From JAQBQZ01 sp040390775 (GTDB lineage Bacteria > Patescibacteriota > Minisyncoccia > Phycocordibacterales > CAIRYW01): a stretch of DNA of 64,000 bases. Below the pieces are notes generated by a model. The model was not told the origin of the DNA. It made no database searches and was given only the letters and a program-made list of their open reading frames with translations. Shown piece by piece: positions 49,411-58,023 of this stretch (position 1 is its first letter; each line of letters begins with the position of its first letter). The position numbers were made by a program, and so were the translations under genes. The DNA lies in the NCBI GenBank assembly GCA_040390775.1, contig JAZJXR010000014.1, positions 1 through 64,000 on the forward strand, given 5' to 3'.

Positions 49411-50475
49411 CTAGCGAGATTTAGCGATCGTTTTTTTCTTGTCTAGATCGTCCATAAATTCCATAAACAACACTGAGACAGGTACAGATAGCAAAAGCCC
49501 GAGAAATCCGGCAAGCTTGAGCCCCACCACAAGAGATATGATCACAAGGATCGGCGAAATGCCCACCATTTTCTTTACTACCAAGGGATAAAAAATATTG
49601 CTTTCGAATTGCTGCACCAAAATATACATGAGCAAAATTATAAATCCGAGCCCGATTCCCCCATCAAGAAGCGCAAGCATCACGCCCGGCACGGCAGCCA
49701 ATGTGGGCCCGAATACAGGAATGATCTCGAGCACTCCCATTAGGAATCCAAGAAGAAGCGCATGCTCGATATGGAATATAGAAAGCATGAGGAAAATGAT
49801 AGAGCCCACTAGCGCCCCAAGGAACATCTGCCCTTGCAGCCATGCGCCAATTTTGCGGCGGGTCCTATTCCAAAGCCCGATCACGTATTCTTCTTGTGCA
49901 AGCGGCGTGATTACGCGCAGAAATCTTTCGACTCCATCTTTCGTCACAGAAAAATAAAATGAAAGAATGGCGACGAGGAAAAACGTAACCACTCCATCTT
50001 CTATAGAATTCACAGATTGCAAAATCGTATCCGTAGGCGAAAATCCGCCAGAAACGGAAGTGACGGCGCTCGCGCTAGAAATTCTATCCGCAATATCACG
50101 CACTATCGGCGAATAGCCTTGGAGCACGCTATCGTCCAGAAGTGGCACAGTATCATTTATCTGCTTTACGTAGGTAGGGATATTAGCCACCAGATTCGAC
50201 GTCTCGCTAAGGAATGTCGGTATTACAAAAAGAAATATTACAGCAAGGATCGCCATGACTCCAAGGTAAATGATCACAACGCCGAGAGCCCTAGGCACCC
50301 GCTTACCTTCGAACCATCTGACCCCCGGATCGATTGCGGAAGAGATCACCACGGCCGCCAAGATCACAAGAGCAATATCTCGGAGCACGTATATAAACAC
50401 GAAAGCAATAATCACGAGCGCCACGCGCAAAATCGTCCCGAGCGATATATCTATAGACCTCTTAGTGTTTTCCAT
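49411..50475 (-). CDS. AI-2E/PerM family membrane transporter
   Basis: A 354-residue polytopic membrane protein of the AI-2E family: eight hydrophobic segments, the GAWLQGQMFLGALVGSIIFLM region and GPTLAAVPGVMLALLDGGIG near the C-terminal half, with the typical VVKKMVGISPILVIISLVVGLKLAG tail. It exports small molecules or ions; the substrate is unknown. A TGC-TATTCT box (50482-50490) lies 6 nt before the ATG. It is first in the unit with metG and tatD. Confidence 0.9.
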   Translation of the reverse strand: MENTKRSIDISLGTILRVALVIIAFVFIYVLRDIALVILAAVVISSAIDPGVRWFEGKRVPRALGVVIIYLGVMAILAVIFLFVIPTFLSETSNLVANIPTYVKQINDTVPLLDDSVLQGYSPIVRDIADRISSASAVTSVSGGFSPTDTILQSVNSIEDGVVTFFLVAILSFYFSVTKDGVERFLRVITPLAQEEYVIGLWNRTRRKIGAWLQGQMFLGALVGSIIFLMLSIFHIEHALLLGFLMGVLEIIPVFGPTLAAVPGVMLALLDGGIGLGFIILLMYILVQQFESNIFYPLVVKKMVGISPILVIISLVVGLKLAGFLGLLLSVPVSVLFMEFMDDLDKKKTIAKSR

Positions 50476-50496
50476 GGCTTTAGAATAGCACAGCCA

Positions 50497-50522
50497 AACA
50501 GAAATTAAAAAAGCTCCGCCAA
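50497..50522 (-). terminator. Terminator of the small membrane-protein gene
   Basis: On the minus strand GCTTCGC and GCGGAGC pair around TTTTG, followed by TTTTTTAATTTC. It lies just past the 50539 stop codon. Confidence 0.65.
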
Positions 50523-50538
50523 AAGCGAAGCATTCGTA

Positions 50539-50844
50539 TCACCAGAAATAATTGGCCCCGTAATCGATCTCTTTCATTGGCCACAACATCGCTGCCAAAG
50601 AAAGAAGAATCAAAATTCCGGCATAGATGACGCAGGGCAATTGAAACCAACCCATAGGTTCACCCCAGATCCACCATATCGGACCCGTGATGTGCTGCAA
50701 AAATGCGCCAATGGCCCAAACAATCACAACGGGTATAGATACAACAAACCCGAAGAACCACATTTCCGCCGAACCATCAAAGAATCCGACGAGAACCAGC
50801 AGCACAGAAATGAGTGCGACAATCAATATTATTATAGTGAACAT
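50539..50844 (-). CDS. Small integral membrane protein
   Basis: A 101-residue protein with three hydrophobic helices and a Trp-rich middle (GPIWWIWGEPMGWF). It has a Shine-Dalgarno-like AAAGGA 8 nt before the ATG. Unrecognised family. It is separate from the flanking genes, which lie on the same strand, and has its own terminator. Confidence 0.65.
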   Translation of the reverse strand: MFTIIILIVALISVLLVLVGFFDGSAEMWFFGFVVSIPVVIVWAIGAFLQHITGPIWWIWGEPMGWFQLPCVIYAGILILLSLAAMLWPMKEIDYGANYFW

Positions 50845-50932
50845 GGAACAATCCTTTCAGCTTATTTCTACCTTAGCCTGCCGAATTGTCAACCAAAGGT
50901 ACAACTTTCTAGCTATGGTACGAAAATTGTAC

Positions 50933-51520
50933 CTAAAGCTTCGGATCAAAAAGCTTGCGAAGCTCGGTCATTTTCGCCGAATCGCTTTTTGCAGCAAGGA
51001 GCATGAGAGCAAGCTCTTTATTTGGAAAGAAAGATTTGTCTGCCATTTCTAAAAGCTCATCAAATGTAACGGAACGAAGCTTTATTTTCTCTCCGCCATC
51101 AAGCTCTTGCTCCCCTACTTTGCGCAAACCTTTTGCAATAAAAGTATAAACTACCCAGTCTATTTTTGAAGCCGTTTGCTTGGCATCAATAAGAATATAT
51201 TTATCTGCCTCGTATCCAGTTTCTTCACGAAATTCTCTCTTTGCGGCATCAATCACTTCTTCTCCCTTTTCCATACGCCCTGCGATAGCGCCCACATAAG
51301 GATCTCTCCCCGGCTGCTCTTGATCTGCCATAAGAATCTTACCATCTGGAAGCACGCCAAATACCACAACGACATCCGCCCGCTTCAATCTTTCAAATGT
51401 CTGAGTTGTACCATCATACATTTCCTGCGGCCACTGATATACATCAAAAAGCACACCTTCGAAAACTTTCTTGGCATGATCTGGTATTGGCTGATTAGAT
51501 TTTGGCCGTTCTATTTTCAT
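50933..51520 (-). CDS. NUDIX hydrolase (ADP-ribose pyrophosphatase-like)
   Basis: A 195-residue NUDIX protein. The NUDIX box is complete, GRMEKGEEVIDAAKREFREE followed by TGY, with Glu residues for metal binding. N-terminal YQWPQEMYDGTTQTFERLKRADVV is typical of ADP-sugar pyrophosphatases. It would split nucleoside diphosphates linked to another group. It ends 5 nt before the M16 peptidase gene. Confidence 0.9.
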   Translation of the reverse strand: MKIERPKSNQPIPDHAKKVFEGVLFDVYQWPQEMYDGTTQTFERLKRADVVVVFGVLPDGKILMADQEQPGRDPYVGAIAGRMEKGEEVIDAAKREFREETGYEADKYILIDAKQTASKIDWVVYTFIAKGLRKVGEQELDGGEKIKLRSVTFDELLEMADKSFFPNKELALMLLAAKSDSAKMTELRKLFDPKL

Positions 51521-51525
51521 TGAAG

Positions 51526-52794
51526 TTAAATTTTGAGCACCTTCTCAAATTCTTTATGGTCTTTATACGGGCCGACGATGGCGAGGTTGAGGGTAGAATT
51601 TTTGAAAGTTTTCTTGGCCATATCTGCGATATCGCGCGCGGTGACAGATTCGATTTTTTTCACTCGCTCTTCCGGTGTTTGAATCTTCTGGTTATAAATA
51701 TCTTGGAACGCGAAAAAATCTGCGTACGAATCAGAAGATTCTAGATTTAGATAAATAGATGCAGTGCGAAGCTCTTTAGCCTTCTCGAGCTCATCAGGGA
51801 ACACTCTCTCGGTAATTAGCTTCTTGCATTCTTCCAAAATAGCTGCGACGGCTTCTGCCACCCTGTCTTTAGCTACGCCAGATGCGATCGCAAAATATCC
51901 GCGATCAAGAGCCTTATCGTGCCCTGCCCGCACGTAATAGCAGAGCCCAAGCTCATCGCGAAGCTTCCGGAAAAGCCTAGAGCTCATGCCGCCGCCGAGG
52001 AGAGTTTCCAATATTCCCATTTTGTGATTATCCTTGTGCCCTATCGGATTCGAGCGGAAGCCAATCACAATATGCGCCTGATCCGTATCTTTGTAGTGGA
52101 TCTTTATTTCCGGAGATTTCTGCGATTCTTTGGTTTTGATTTTCTTTTCGATCTTTGAAGTGTGAATGTTTTGAAAAGCGTCTGCCACCATTTTTACCGT
52201 CTGGCTTTCGTTTATTTTCCCAGCGACGACCACGATCGTATTTTTGGCTGAGTAATGCTTCTTTCTATATGCAATCAAATTATCTTTTGTAAGAGCTCGC
52301 ACATTCTTTTCGCTACCAATTATTGGCCAGCCCGCTGGCTGATCGCCATAAAGGAGCCCCTCGAACACCTCGCCCACTTTTGCCTGCGGCAGATCCTCGT
52401 ACATTTTTATTTCTTCTACAACTACACCCTTCTCGCGAGCGATGGCGTCTTCTTTGAAGATTGGATTTTGATAAATATCAGAAATGATATCGATGATCTT
52501 CGGCAGATGCTTCTGATGCGATTTGGCCCAATAGCCTGTATATTCTTTGGAGGTAAATGCATTTGATTGCGCGCCTAGGCTATCTAGCTCGCGCGATACA
52601 TCGCCCGTATTAGGCCGCCTTTCTGTGCCTTGGAAGCACATATGCTCGAGGAAGTGTGAAAGGCCATTGATCTCTTTGCTTTCATAATCCGATCCCGCAG
52701 CCACAAGCACCATGGCCGTCACCGTCTCTGTATTCTTCATAGGCACCGTGATCACCCGCAGGCCGCTTTTGAGGGTAGTTTTCTTGTATTTCAT
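51526..52794 (-). CDS. M16 family zinc peptidase
   Basis: A 422-residue peptidase. The inverted zinc motif is HFLEH (about residue 47-51) with the third ligand Glu further on (EEIKMYEDLP). The second half (GFRSNPIGHKDNHKMGILETLLGGGMSSRLFRKLRDELGLCYYVRAG) is the M16 C-terminal domain. It probably degrades small peptides in the cytosol, like PqqL or mitochondrial processing relatives. A TGC-TAGAAT box (52801-52809) stands 6 nt before the ATG. Confidence 0.93.
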   Translation of the reverse strand: MKYKKTTLKSGLRVITVPMKNTETVTAMVLVAAGSDYESKEINGLSHFLEHMCFQGTERRPNTGDVSRELDSLGAQSNAFTSKEYTGYWAKSHQKHLPKIIDIISDIYQNPIFKEDAIAREKGVVVEEIKMYEDLPQAKVGEVFEGLLYGDQPAGWPIIGSEKNVRALTKDNLIAYRKKHYSAKNTIVVVAGKINESQTVKMVADAFQNIHTSKIEKKIKTKESQKSPEIKIHYKDTDQAHIVIGFRSNPIGHKDNHKMGILETLLGGGMSSRLFRKLRDELGLCYYVRAGHDKALDRGYFAIASGVAKDRVAEAVAAILEECKKLITERVFPDELEKAKELRTASIYLNLESSDSYADFFAFQDIYNQKIQTPEERVKKIESVTARDIADMAKKTFKNSTLNLAIVGPYKDHKEFEKVLKI

Positions 52795-52828
52795 CCCCCG
52801 ATTCTAGCAGAATTCCGGCAATAAAAAT

Positions 52829-52853
52829 AGCAAGCTCTTTAGGCTTGCTTTTT
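52829..52853 (-). terminator. Terminator after the 52839 gene
   Basis: AGCAAGC and GCTTGCT pair around TCTTTAG and lie at and beyond the stop codon of the 52839-53201 gene; A-rich and T-rich sequence flank the stem. Confidence 0.65.
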
Positions 52854-53201
52854 GACGGTGATGAAGCCGACAATTTGCTTTTCGATCCAGATGGAAAAAT
52901 GAGTAGCATCCCCTATAGAGAGTTTGCCAACCCCACTTTGTTTTTCAAACCAACGAATCAGGGCTTCATACTCCCCCTCAGGAGGAAACATGGTGATATT
53001 CTCCCCTGTTAAATGAGTAGCGCTGGCGTCCTTTTTTAAATGCCAAATGCTACTTGGCCCGGCCTGAACGGAACAATCATCACCTTCTTGTGACCAAGGC
53101 AAAATGTCCAAATGGACCCTTAGCCATAGAGCAAAAGCGGCGGGATCTGGGACTGCAACTGATTGATTCAGACAAAGATCGTGGATAAGAATCGCGTTCA
53201 T
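52839..53201 (-). CDS. Hypothetical protein
   Basis: A 120-residue soluble protein (ILIHDLCLNQSVAVPDPAAFALWLRVHLDILPW...ATHFSIWIEKQIVGFITVKKQA). No domain recognised; beta-strand rich. It lies between glyS and the M16 gene and has its own terminator. Confidence 0.65.
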   Translation of the reverse strand: MNAILIHDLCLNQSVAVPDPAAFALWLRVHLDILPWSQEGDDCSVQAGPSSIWHLKKDASATHLTGENITMFPPEGEYEALIRWFEKQSGVGKLSIGDATHFSIWIEKQIVGFITVKKQA

Positions 53202-53249
53202 GGTATGTATTCTGAGCCTAGAATACCCGTACTCTTACTTAAGTCAAAT

Positions 53250-54560
53250 CTATTCTAGAGAAGCTTTTATTAGAGAAATTATTTCTTCTACTGTCTTTCT
53301 TTCTTGCTCCCCCGTATCGCGATTGCGGATTGTGACGCCGGCGTCTTTTTCGATAGTGTCGAAATCTACTGTGATGCAATACGGCGTGCCGATTTCATCT
53401 TGCCTGCGATATCTCTTACCAATATTTCCATTATCATCAAACATCACCCGGCCCGGAAAGGCTTTACGAATTTCGGAATACACTTCCCGCGCTTTTGCTA
53501 CGAGCTCTGGTTTGTTTTTAAGAAGAGGAAACACAGCTGCAAGCACGGGAGCCACTTTCGAATTAAATTTGAGATACGTACGAGGCTCTCCACCAAGCTC
53601 ATCTTCTGTATATGCACCAGATAAAACAGCAAGCATTGTGCGGCCCACTCCAAATGATGGCTCTATCACATGAGGAATAAATCGCTCTTTTGATTCTTCG
53701 TCGAAATAAGAGAGATCTGCTTTTGAAGCTTCGCTATGGGCCTTCAAATCAAAATCCGTGCGGTACGCGAGGCCGTACAGCTCTTTGCGGCCAAAAGGAA
53801 AATCAAATTCGAAATCAATAGTGCGCTTCGAATAATGCGCCCTGTCTCCATCTGCCACTTCGAGCTCGTGCACATGGCTTTTCTCTAGGCCAACATCCTT
53901 TGCAAAGGCGTGCATTTCTAATCGAAATTCTTCGAAAGCATTTTTCCAATTCTTGGGATCTATAAAATATTCTATCTCCATTTGCTCCAATTCTCGCACC
54001 CTGAAAATAAAATCTCGCGGAGCGATCTCGTTCCTGAAAGCTTTGCCGATCTGCGCCATTCCAAAAGGCAATTTCGGATGAAAGCTATCTAAAACATTTT
54101 TGAAATTCACGAACATTCCTCCTGCCGTCTCGGGCCGCAAATAGGATACCGCGGAATCATCCTCCATTGCGCCAATATGTGTCTTGAACATCATATTGAA
54201 CTGCTTTGGCTCGCCTAATTCCCCGTCGCAATCTGGGCATTTTTTCTGCTCTTTATTTTCTTCGGCTAGATGATCTGTGCGGAATCTATGCTTACATTTC
54301 TTACACTCCGAAAGTGGATCCGCAAATCCGCCAACGTGCCCAGATGCTTTCCAAACATTCTGATTCATCAGGATCGCCGCATCCATGCCATACATATCTT
54401 CACGATCAAGCACGAATCGCTTCCACCAGATATTCTCAATATTATTTTTGAGAGCCACACCTAGCGGCCCGTAATCCCACGTGCCAGCAAGGCCGCCATA
54501 TATTTCAGAGCCTTGGTATACAAAGCCGCGACGTTTGCAAAGCGCAATAATTTTTTCCAT
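53250..54560 (-). CDS. glyS: Glycyl-tRNA synthetase, dimeric type
   Basis: A 436-residue class II synthetase of the single-chain alpha-2 type. Start set at the ATG at 54560, since the alternative TTG at 54569 overlaps the upstream gene. It shows the insertion with Cys4 zinc finger (CKKCKHRF...CPDCDGEL), motif 2 FRNEIAPRDFIFRVRELEQMEIEYF, and motif 3 FIPHVIEPSFGVGRTMLAVLS. The C-terminal anticodon domain is intact. It follows the large exported protein gene by one base. Confidence 0.95.
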   Translation of the reverse strand: MEKIIALCKRRGFVYQGSEIYGGLAGTWDYGPLGVALKNNIENIWWKRFVLDREDMYGMDAAILMNQNVWKASGHVGGFADPLSECKKCKHRFRTDHLAEENKEQKKCPDCDGELGEPKQFNMMFKTHIGAMEDDSAVSYLRPETAGGMFVNFKNVLDSFHPKLPFGMAQIGKAFRNEIAPRDFIFRVRELEQMEIEYFIDPKNWKNAFEEFRLEMHAFAKDVGLEKSHVHELEVADGDRAHYSKRTIDFEFDFPFGRKELYGLAYRTDFDLKAHSEASKADLSYFDEESKERFIPHVIEPSFGVGRTMLAVLSGAYTEDELGGEPRTYLKFNSKVAPVLAAVFPLLKNKPELVAKAREVYSEIRKAFPGRVMFDDNGNIGKRYRRQDEIGTPYCITVDFDTIEKDAGVTIRNRDTGEQERKTVEEIISLIKASLE

Positions 54561-54561
54561 T

Positions 54562-56478
54562 TTATTCAATTACTTTATCGTTTCCGTACGTGAATGCCGG
54601 ATCTGTTTTTAATATCGTGCTTAGGCCCTTATCCGCATCTATCACTGCCGTATTCGTAAATGTATCACTGGCGCTAAAGTTTGCAACATTTTCTATCACA
54701 GGAGCCTGGCCTATCTGGCTTGTGGACGGCGTCAGCCCCACCTGGAAAGACACTTTGCGGACGGAAGGATTGCCGCCTTTTTGCTGCTGCACTTCTCCCA
54801 AATTCCACGTGACGGTGCGCGAATCAGCATTATATGTGACATCACCCAAAGAGGGCGACACAACATTATTCCAATTTACATATTCTGGAAGAGTGGCCGC
54901 CACTTTGGCCCCCGAAAGAGTGTTGAAGGTATTCGTCACGGCCCACGTAATTGTGTAATCCGTCTCTTTTCCTACTTGCGGAGGAATATCTCCTTGATTT
55001 TCGATCGGGCCTGTAGTGTGTGTGATATCAGAAGTGAAGTGCGCGTCGGACGCGACCTTCAGGGTCTTCACAGCAGTTGAAACTATTTCCTGCGGCACGC
55101 CAGATTCGAGCAAGCGCTTGGCCTTGATCGTGACATCGAGCGTGGCTGTTGGATTTGCCATTAGAGCGCCGCTAGCAGAAAAAGATGTGGGCACAAAGAA
55201 TCCTAGCTCCGTACTAGCGCTCGTGCCGGGTGGCACTTCGCCCAAATTCTCGTCGCCTTGCTTCGTCCAAATGATCACACCTTTGTTTGAATCATAAAAT
55301 CCTTTGCCCGCGCTGATGCGAAGCTTGTCCACAGCTGTGCCAGATAGCGTTGCAGTGATGCTTACGTCATACACCGGTACATCCAAATTGTTGATCCACA
55401 GAATGCTTGAATCCACTTCTTCGCCACCCTTGGCCACATAATCAGCCACCTTGTTTTTGCCAAATGTAATATCCACGCCAAGGAACGGCTTTTTAATGTC
55501 CACCGTGTGCGTGGCGCTTGCAATCGTGGCCCCGATTTTAGCCTTATCTTTTTCATCGGCTACGCCAGTGTTAAATGAAAAGAATCTTTGCTCATCCTTC
55601 GTGCCGTATATCTTACCCTTGATCGTGATCATTCTTTCTTCATGTGGAGCGATATCGCCAAGATTCCAAACGCCTGCTTTAGTTGGATTTATAGAGTAGC
55701 TTGATGGCTCAAAGCCGTATGGCAATGTGCCCGTCAGAATTATGTTCTTTACGATCTCACTCGCATTAGAAGAAATATGCACAACCATTTGATAATCTTG
55801 ATTTGCATTTACTTCGTTTAGCGCGTCAATGGAAAGAGTGAGAGGCGAAGATCCGATCAGGCCATCATAAGCAGCATCTTTGGTAAACACGCTCGTTGTA
55901 CCCGGCACGCGATATTCGAGAGACATAGCAATATGCACGCTCGATGCATCTTCGCCAAAAAGCACACTCTTGATGCTTCTTTTCACTGTAGTGTGCGGAG
56001 CAATATCACCAAATGATACCCGCGCATGAGAAAGCGGTGTTAGATTATCTTCGCTACTTCTCGTGCCAGATGGATATTCGAGCAAGAGGTCGGCTATCTC
56101 TATCGTTGTGTCGTTGTTGTTCGTGATAGCTACACCCAAATCCGTCTGCCCGCCGGAAGAAATGCTGGATGGCCCTATGATATCTATCTGAATCTTCGAA
56201 GCAGAAATCAAATTCGCGCCGCTAATATACACATACACGGCAATGCCTGCGCAAATTACAAAAAACGAAAGAGCTGACCAGAATATTTTTTTGGATACAT
56301 TAGACGAAGGCTTTTCAGGTAGAGGCTTTTCTTCGATTTTTTCTTGCCATTTGTCTGGAGCTGACGTCTTGTGGCCGTGGAGATCTAGCACAAAAGATGG
56401 CTTGATCTTTATCTTGCGAGAATACAGCGCATCACGCAGGCGATCTATTCTGCTTTTATCATTTTCAAGACCTTCCAT
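54562..56478 (-). CDS. Large membrane-anchored protein with DUF11-like repeats
   Basis: A 638-residue protein: a cytosolic basic N-terminus (1-80), one membrane helix (IFWSALSFFVICAGIAVYVYI), and a long extracellular part with about four beta-sandwich repeats, each with GxWNLGDIAPHE/G..TWNLGEV patterns typical of CARDB/DUF11-like adhesion domains. Probably surface-exposed. Its stop codon is 1 nt from the glyS start. A TATAAT box lies 9 nt before the ATG. Confidence 0.7.
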   Translation of the reverse strand: MEGLENDKSRIDRLRDALYSRKIKIKPSFVLDLHGHKTSAPDKWQEKIEEKPLPEKPSSNVSKKIFWSALSFFVICAGIAVYVYISGANLISASKIQIDIIGPSSISSGGQTDLGVAITNNNDTTIEIADLLLEYPSGTRSSEDNLTPLSHARVSFGDIAPHTTVKRSIKSVLFGEDASSVHIAMSLEYRVPGTTSVFTKDAAYDGLIGSSPLTLSIDALNEVNANQDYQMVVHISSNASEIVKNIILTGTLPYGFEPSSYSINPTKAGVWNLGDIAPHEERMITIKGKIYGTKDEQRFFSFNTGVADEKDKAKIGATIASATHTVDIKKPFLGVDITFGKNKVADYVAKGGEEVDSSILWINNLDVPVYDVSITATLSGTAVDKLRISAGKGFYDSNKGVIIWTKQGDENLGEVPPGTSASTELGFFVPTSFSASGALMANPTATLDVTIKAKRLLESGVPQEIVSTAVKTLKVASDAHFTSDITHTTGPIENQGDIPPQVGKETDYTITWAVTNTFNTLSGAKVAATLPEYVNWNNVVSPSLGDVTYNADSRTVTWNLGEVQQQKGGNPSVRKVSFQVGLTPSTSQIGQAPVIENVANFSASDTFTNTAVIDADKGLSTILKTDPAFTYGNDKVIE

Positions 56479-56493
56479 AAGGCAATAATTATA

Positions 56494-57072
56494 TCACAGC
56501 CCTGTATCCGCGAGAGCACTGTTGATACCTGCAATCAAATCTTTTTTGTGAGCATTTATATTTTCGAATGCGGCCTCGTTATATTGCGCATCATCACCCA
56601 CGATATCCCCCTTCGGCTCACCATATCCTAGAGCATGCAAAATTTTAATCATCGCCAAACATTCAGCAGACGAAAGCATTTCTGAGGTAGTCGGACTACC
56701 ACAAGATAGGAATTTGTATAACTCCATCACAGATTCAAAAAGCGATTCGTTCTTTTCTTCACCTTGTATCAGAGATTTGAGCACGAGCATTATCTGTGCA
56801 AACGTTTTGTACTCCGCGCTTTGCGGATCAAGCGCTTTAGATGGAGCAGCTACTTCCAAAATCCTCCATCTGATCTTGGAGCGCAGAAACGTGAGCGAAA
56901 GCAGCGCGCCCGCAGCAATATGCGGCCGGAGTTTGGATTTTGAATGCCGTACGCTAGTAGCATGAGCTCTGATCATCCCAAACTCTCTTGTAAGAAATAA
57001 GAAAACCCTATCCGCCTCCCCACTCGGATGCGACGATACAAGGAATCCATCTGTGGTGTACTTCTGATACAT
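56494..57072 (-). CDS. recO: DNA repair protein RecO
   Basis: A 192-residue protein counted from the ATG at 57072; the frame is open further upstream but runs into the next gene. It has an N-terminal OB-fold (YTTDGFLVSSHPSGEADRVFLFLTREFGMIRAHA) and a helical domain without the zinc cysteines. Shorter than typical RecO (~240), as in other reduced genomes. It works with RecR to load RecA on SSB-coated DNA. A TATACT box (57079-57084) is 6 nt before the ATG. Confidence 0.85.
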   Translation of the reverse strand: MYQKYTTDGFLVSSHPSGEADRVFLFLTREFGMIRAHATSVRHSKSKLRPHIAAGALLSLTFLRSKIRWRILEVAAPSKALDPQSAEYKTFAQIMLVLKSLIQGEEKNESLFESVMELYKFLSCGSPTTSEMLSSAECLAMIKILHALGYGEPKGDIVGDDAQYNEAAFENINAHKKDLIAGINSALADTGL

Positions 57073-57127
57073 AGAGAGAGTATAGAGTATTTGGTATGGA
57101 GTATAAAGTATAAAAATATCCAAGGTG

Positions 57128-57487
57128 CTAACCCTGGATTTTTGAGGACTCTTCGTAAAGCTTGGCAAAAGACTCTTGCGGCGCATGCACATCCACATTG
57201 TAAACCCGTCCGCTTGACGCAAGATCGAGTTTACAAGCTTCAAGCCACAACAATCGCTCGAATTCCACAATAGACTCAAACGCCTTTTGGATGACACATC
57301 CCAGCTGCCTTCCTTCGCCTTCAGGAAAGAAGAACACCTGAAGCTCATCATCCCAATTGGGAAACACTACCAGCTTTTTGATACAGGAGTGTCGCTGACT
57401 AGTCGCCACCAGTTCAAAAAAACTTGGTAATGAGGTGGTACCAGGCTTAGCTTTGGCCTTAGCTCTTGTTCTGATTTTTGCTTCCAT
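57128..57487 (-). CDS. Hypothetical protein
   Basis: A 119-residue protein starting MEAKIRTRAKAKAK, strongly basic at first, then SFFELVATSQRHSCIKKLVVFPNWDDELQVFFFPEGEG and a helical C-terminus. Unrecognised. Its frame overlaps recO's open but untranslated upstream frame. It lies 56 nt upstream of recO. Confidence 0.6.
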   Translation of the reverse strand: MEAKIRTRAKAKAKPGTTSLPSFFELVATSQRHSCIKKLVVFPNWDDELQVFFFPEGEGRQLGCVIQKAFESIVEFERLLWLEACKLDLASSGRVYNVDVHAPQESFAKLYEESSKIQG

Positions 57488-57544
57488 AGAAATAGCAGAA
57501 TTGTTCAAGAGAACCTTAATCCTCAAGCCTTCAAAAGTCAATAA

Positions 57545-57580
57545 AAAACCGCTCTGCAAAATGAATTGCAAGCGGCACTA
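57545..57580 (-). terminator. Terminator of the 57587 gene
   Basis: Minus strand GCCGCTTGCAA and TTGCAGAGCGGT form an interrupted hairpin followed by TTTTTTATTG. Confidence 0.65.
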
Positions 57581-57586
57581 CTTAGT

Positions 57587-57970
57587 TCATCCTATGTATA
57601 GAAGACCGTCAGATCGGCTTTTGAGGAGAGCTTGTTTACCCTTTTCAATTTCACTTCGGCTCATTCCCTTTCCTCTAGCTGACGCAGCATATTCCCTTAG
57701 CTCCTTGCGCATATTGTCCTCACGTACAAGTGCGGAATAAAGCCCCCAAGCCGCTCTCGCTTCGCCCTGACGCTCGTATGCTTCCTGCTGGAAGCGAAGA
57801 GCCTCTTCTGAGACCTTCTCCTCATATTCAGGTACAAAGCGCTGGCACTTCATCAAGGTTTTCTTATACCCACTGATACGCTTTCGCATTTCTCTAGGAT
57901 CAAGATCCTCCGTATACTTATGATCTATCTCCTGCCATCCGCAGTGTTTACAGGGTATTCCGTCTGCCAT
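57587..57970 (-). CDS. Hypothetical zinc-ribbon-like protein
   Basis: A 127-residue protein with a CKHCGWQEIDH start (Cys, Cys, His cluster that may bind zinc). A highly charged helical body (EYEEKVSEEALRFQQEAYERQGEARAAW) follows. A Shine-Dalgarno-like GAAAGGA lies 7 nt before the ATG. Function unknown; might be an RNA- or DNA-binding adaptor, but nothing proves it. Confidence 0.65.
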   Translation of the reverse strand: MADGIPCKHCGWQEIDHKYTEDLDPREMRKRISGYKKTLMKCQRFVPEYEEKVSEEALRFQQEAYERQGEARAAWGLYSALVREDNMRKELREYAASARGKGMSRSEIEKGKQALLKSRSDGLLYIG

Positions 57971-58023
57971 ATATAGATCCTTTCTAAAGAGATACTACAA
58001 AACCCTGCATGTATGTCAAATTT

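Noticed and set aside
57073..57351. Long recO form starting at 57351
   Set aside because: The added part overlaps the neighbouring gene in another frame and does not resemble RecO; a -10 box sits 6 nt before the ATG at 57072.
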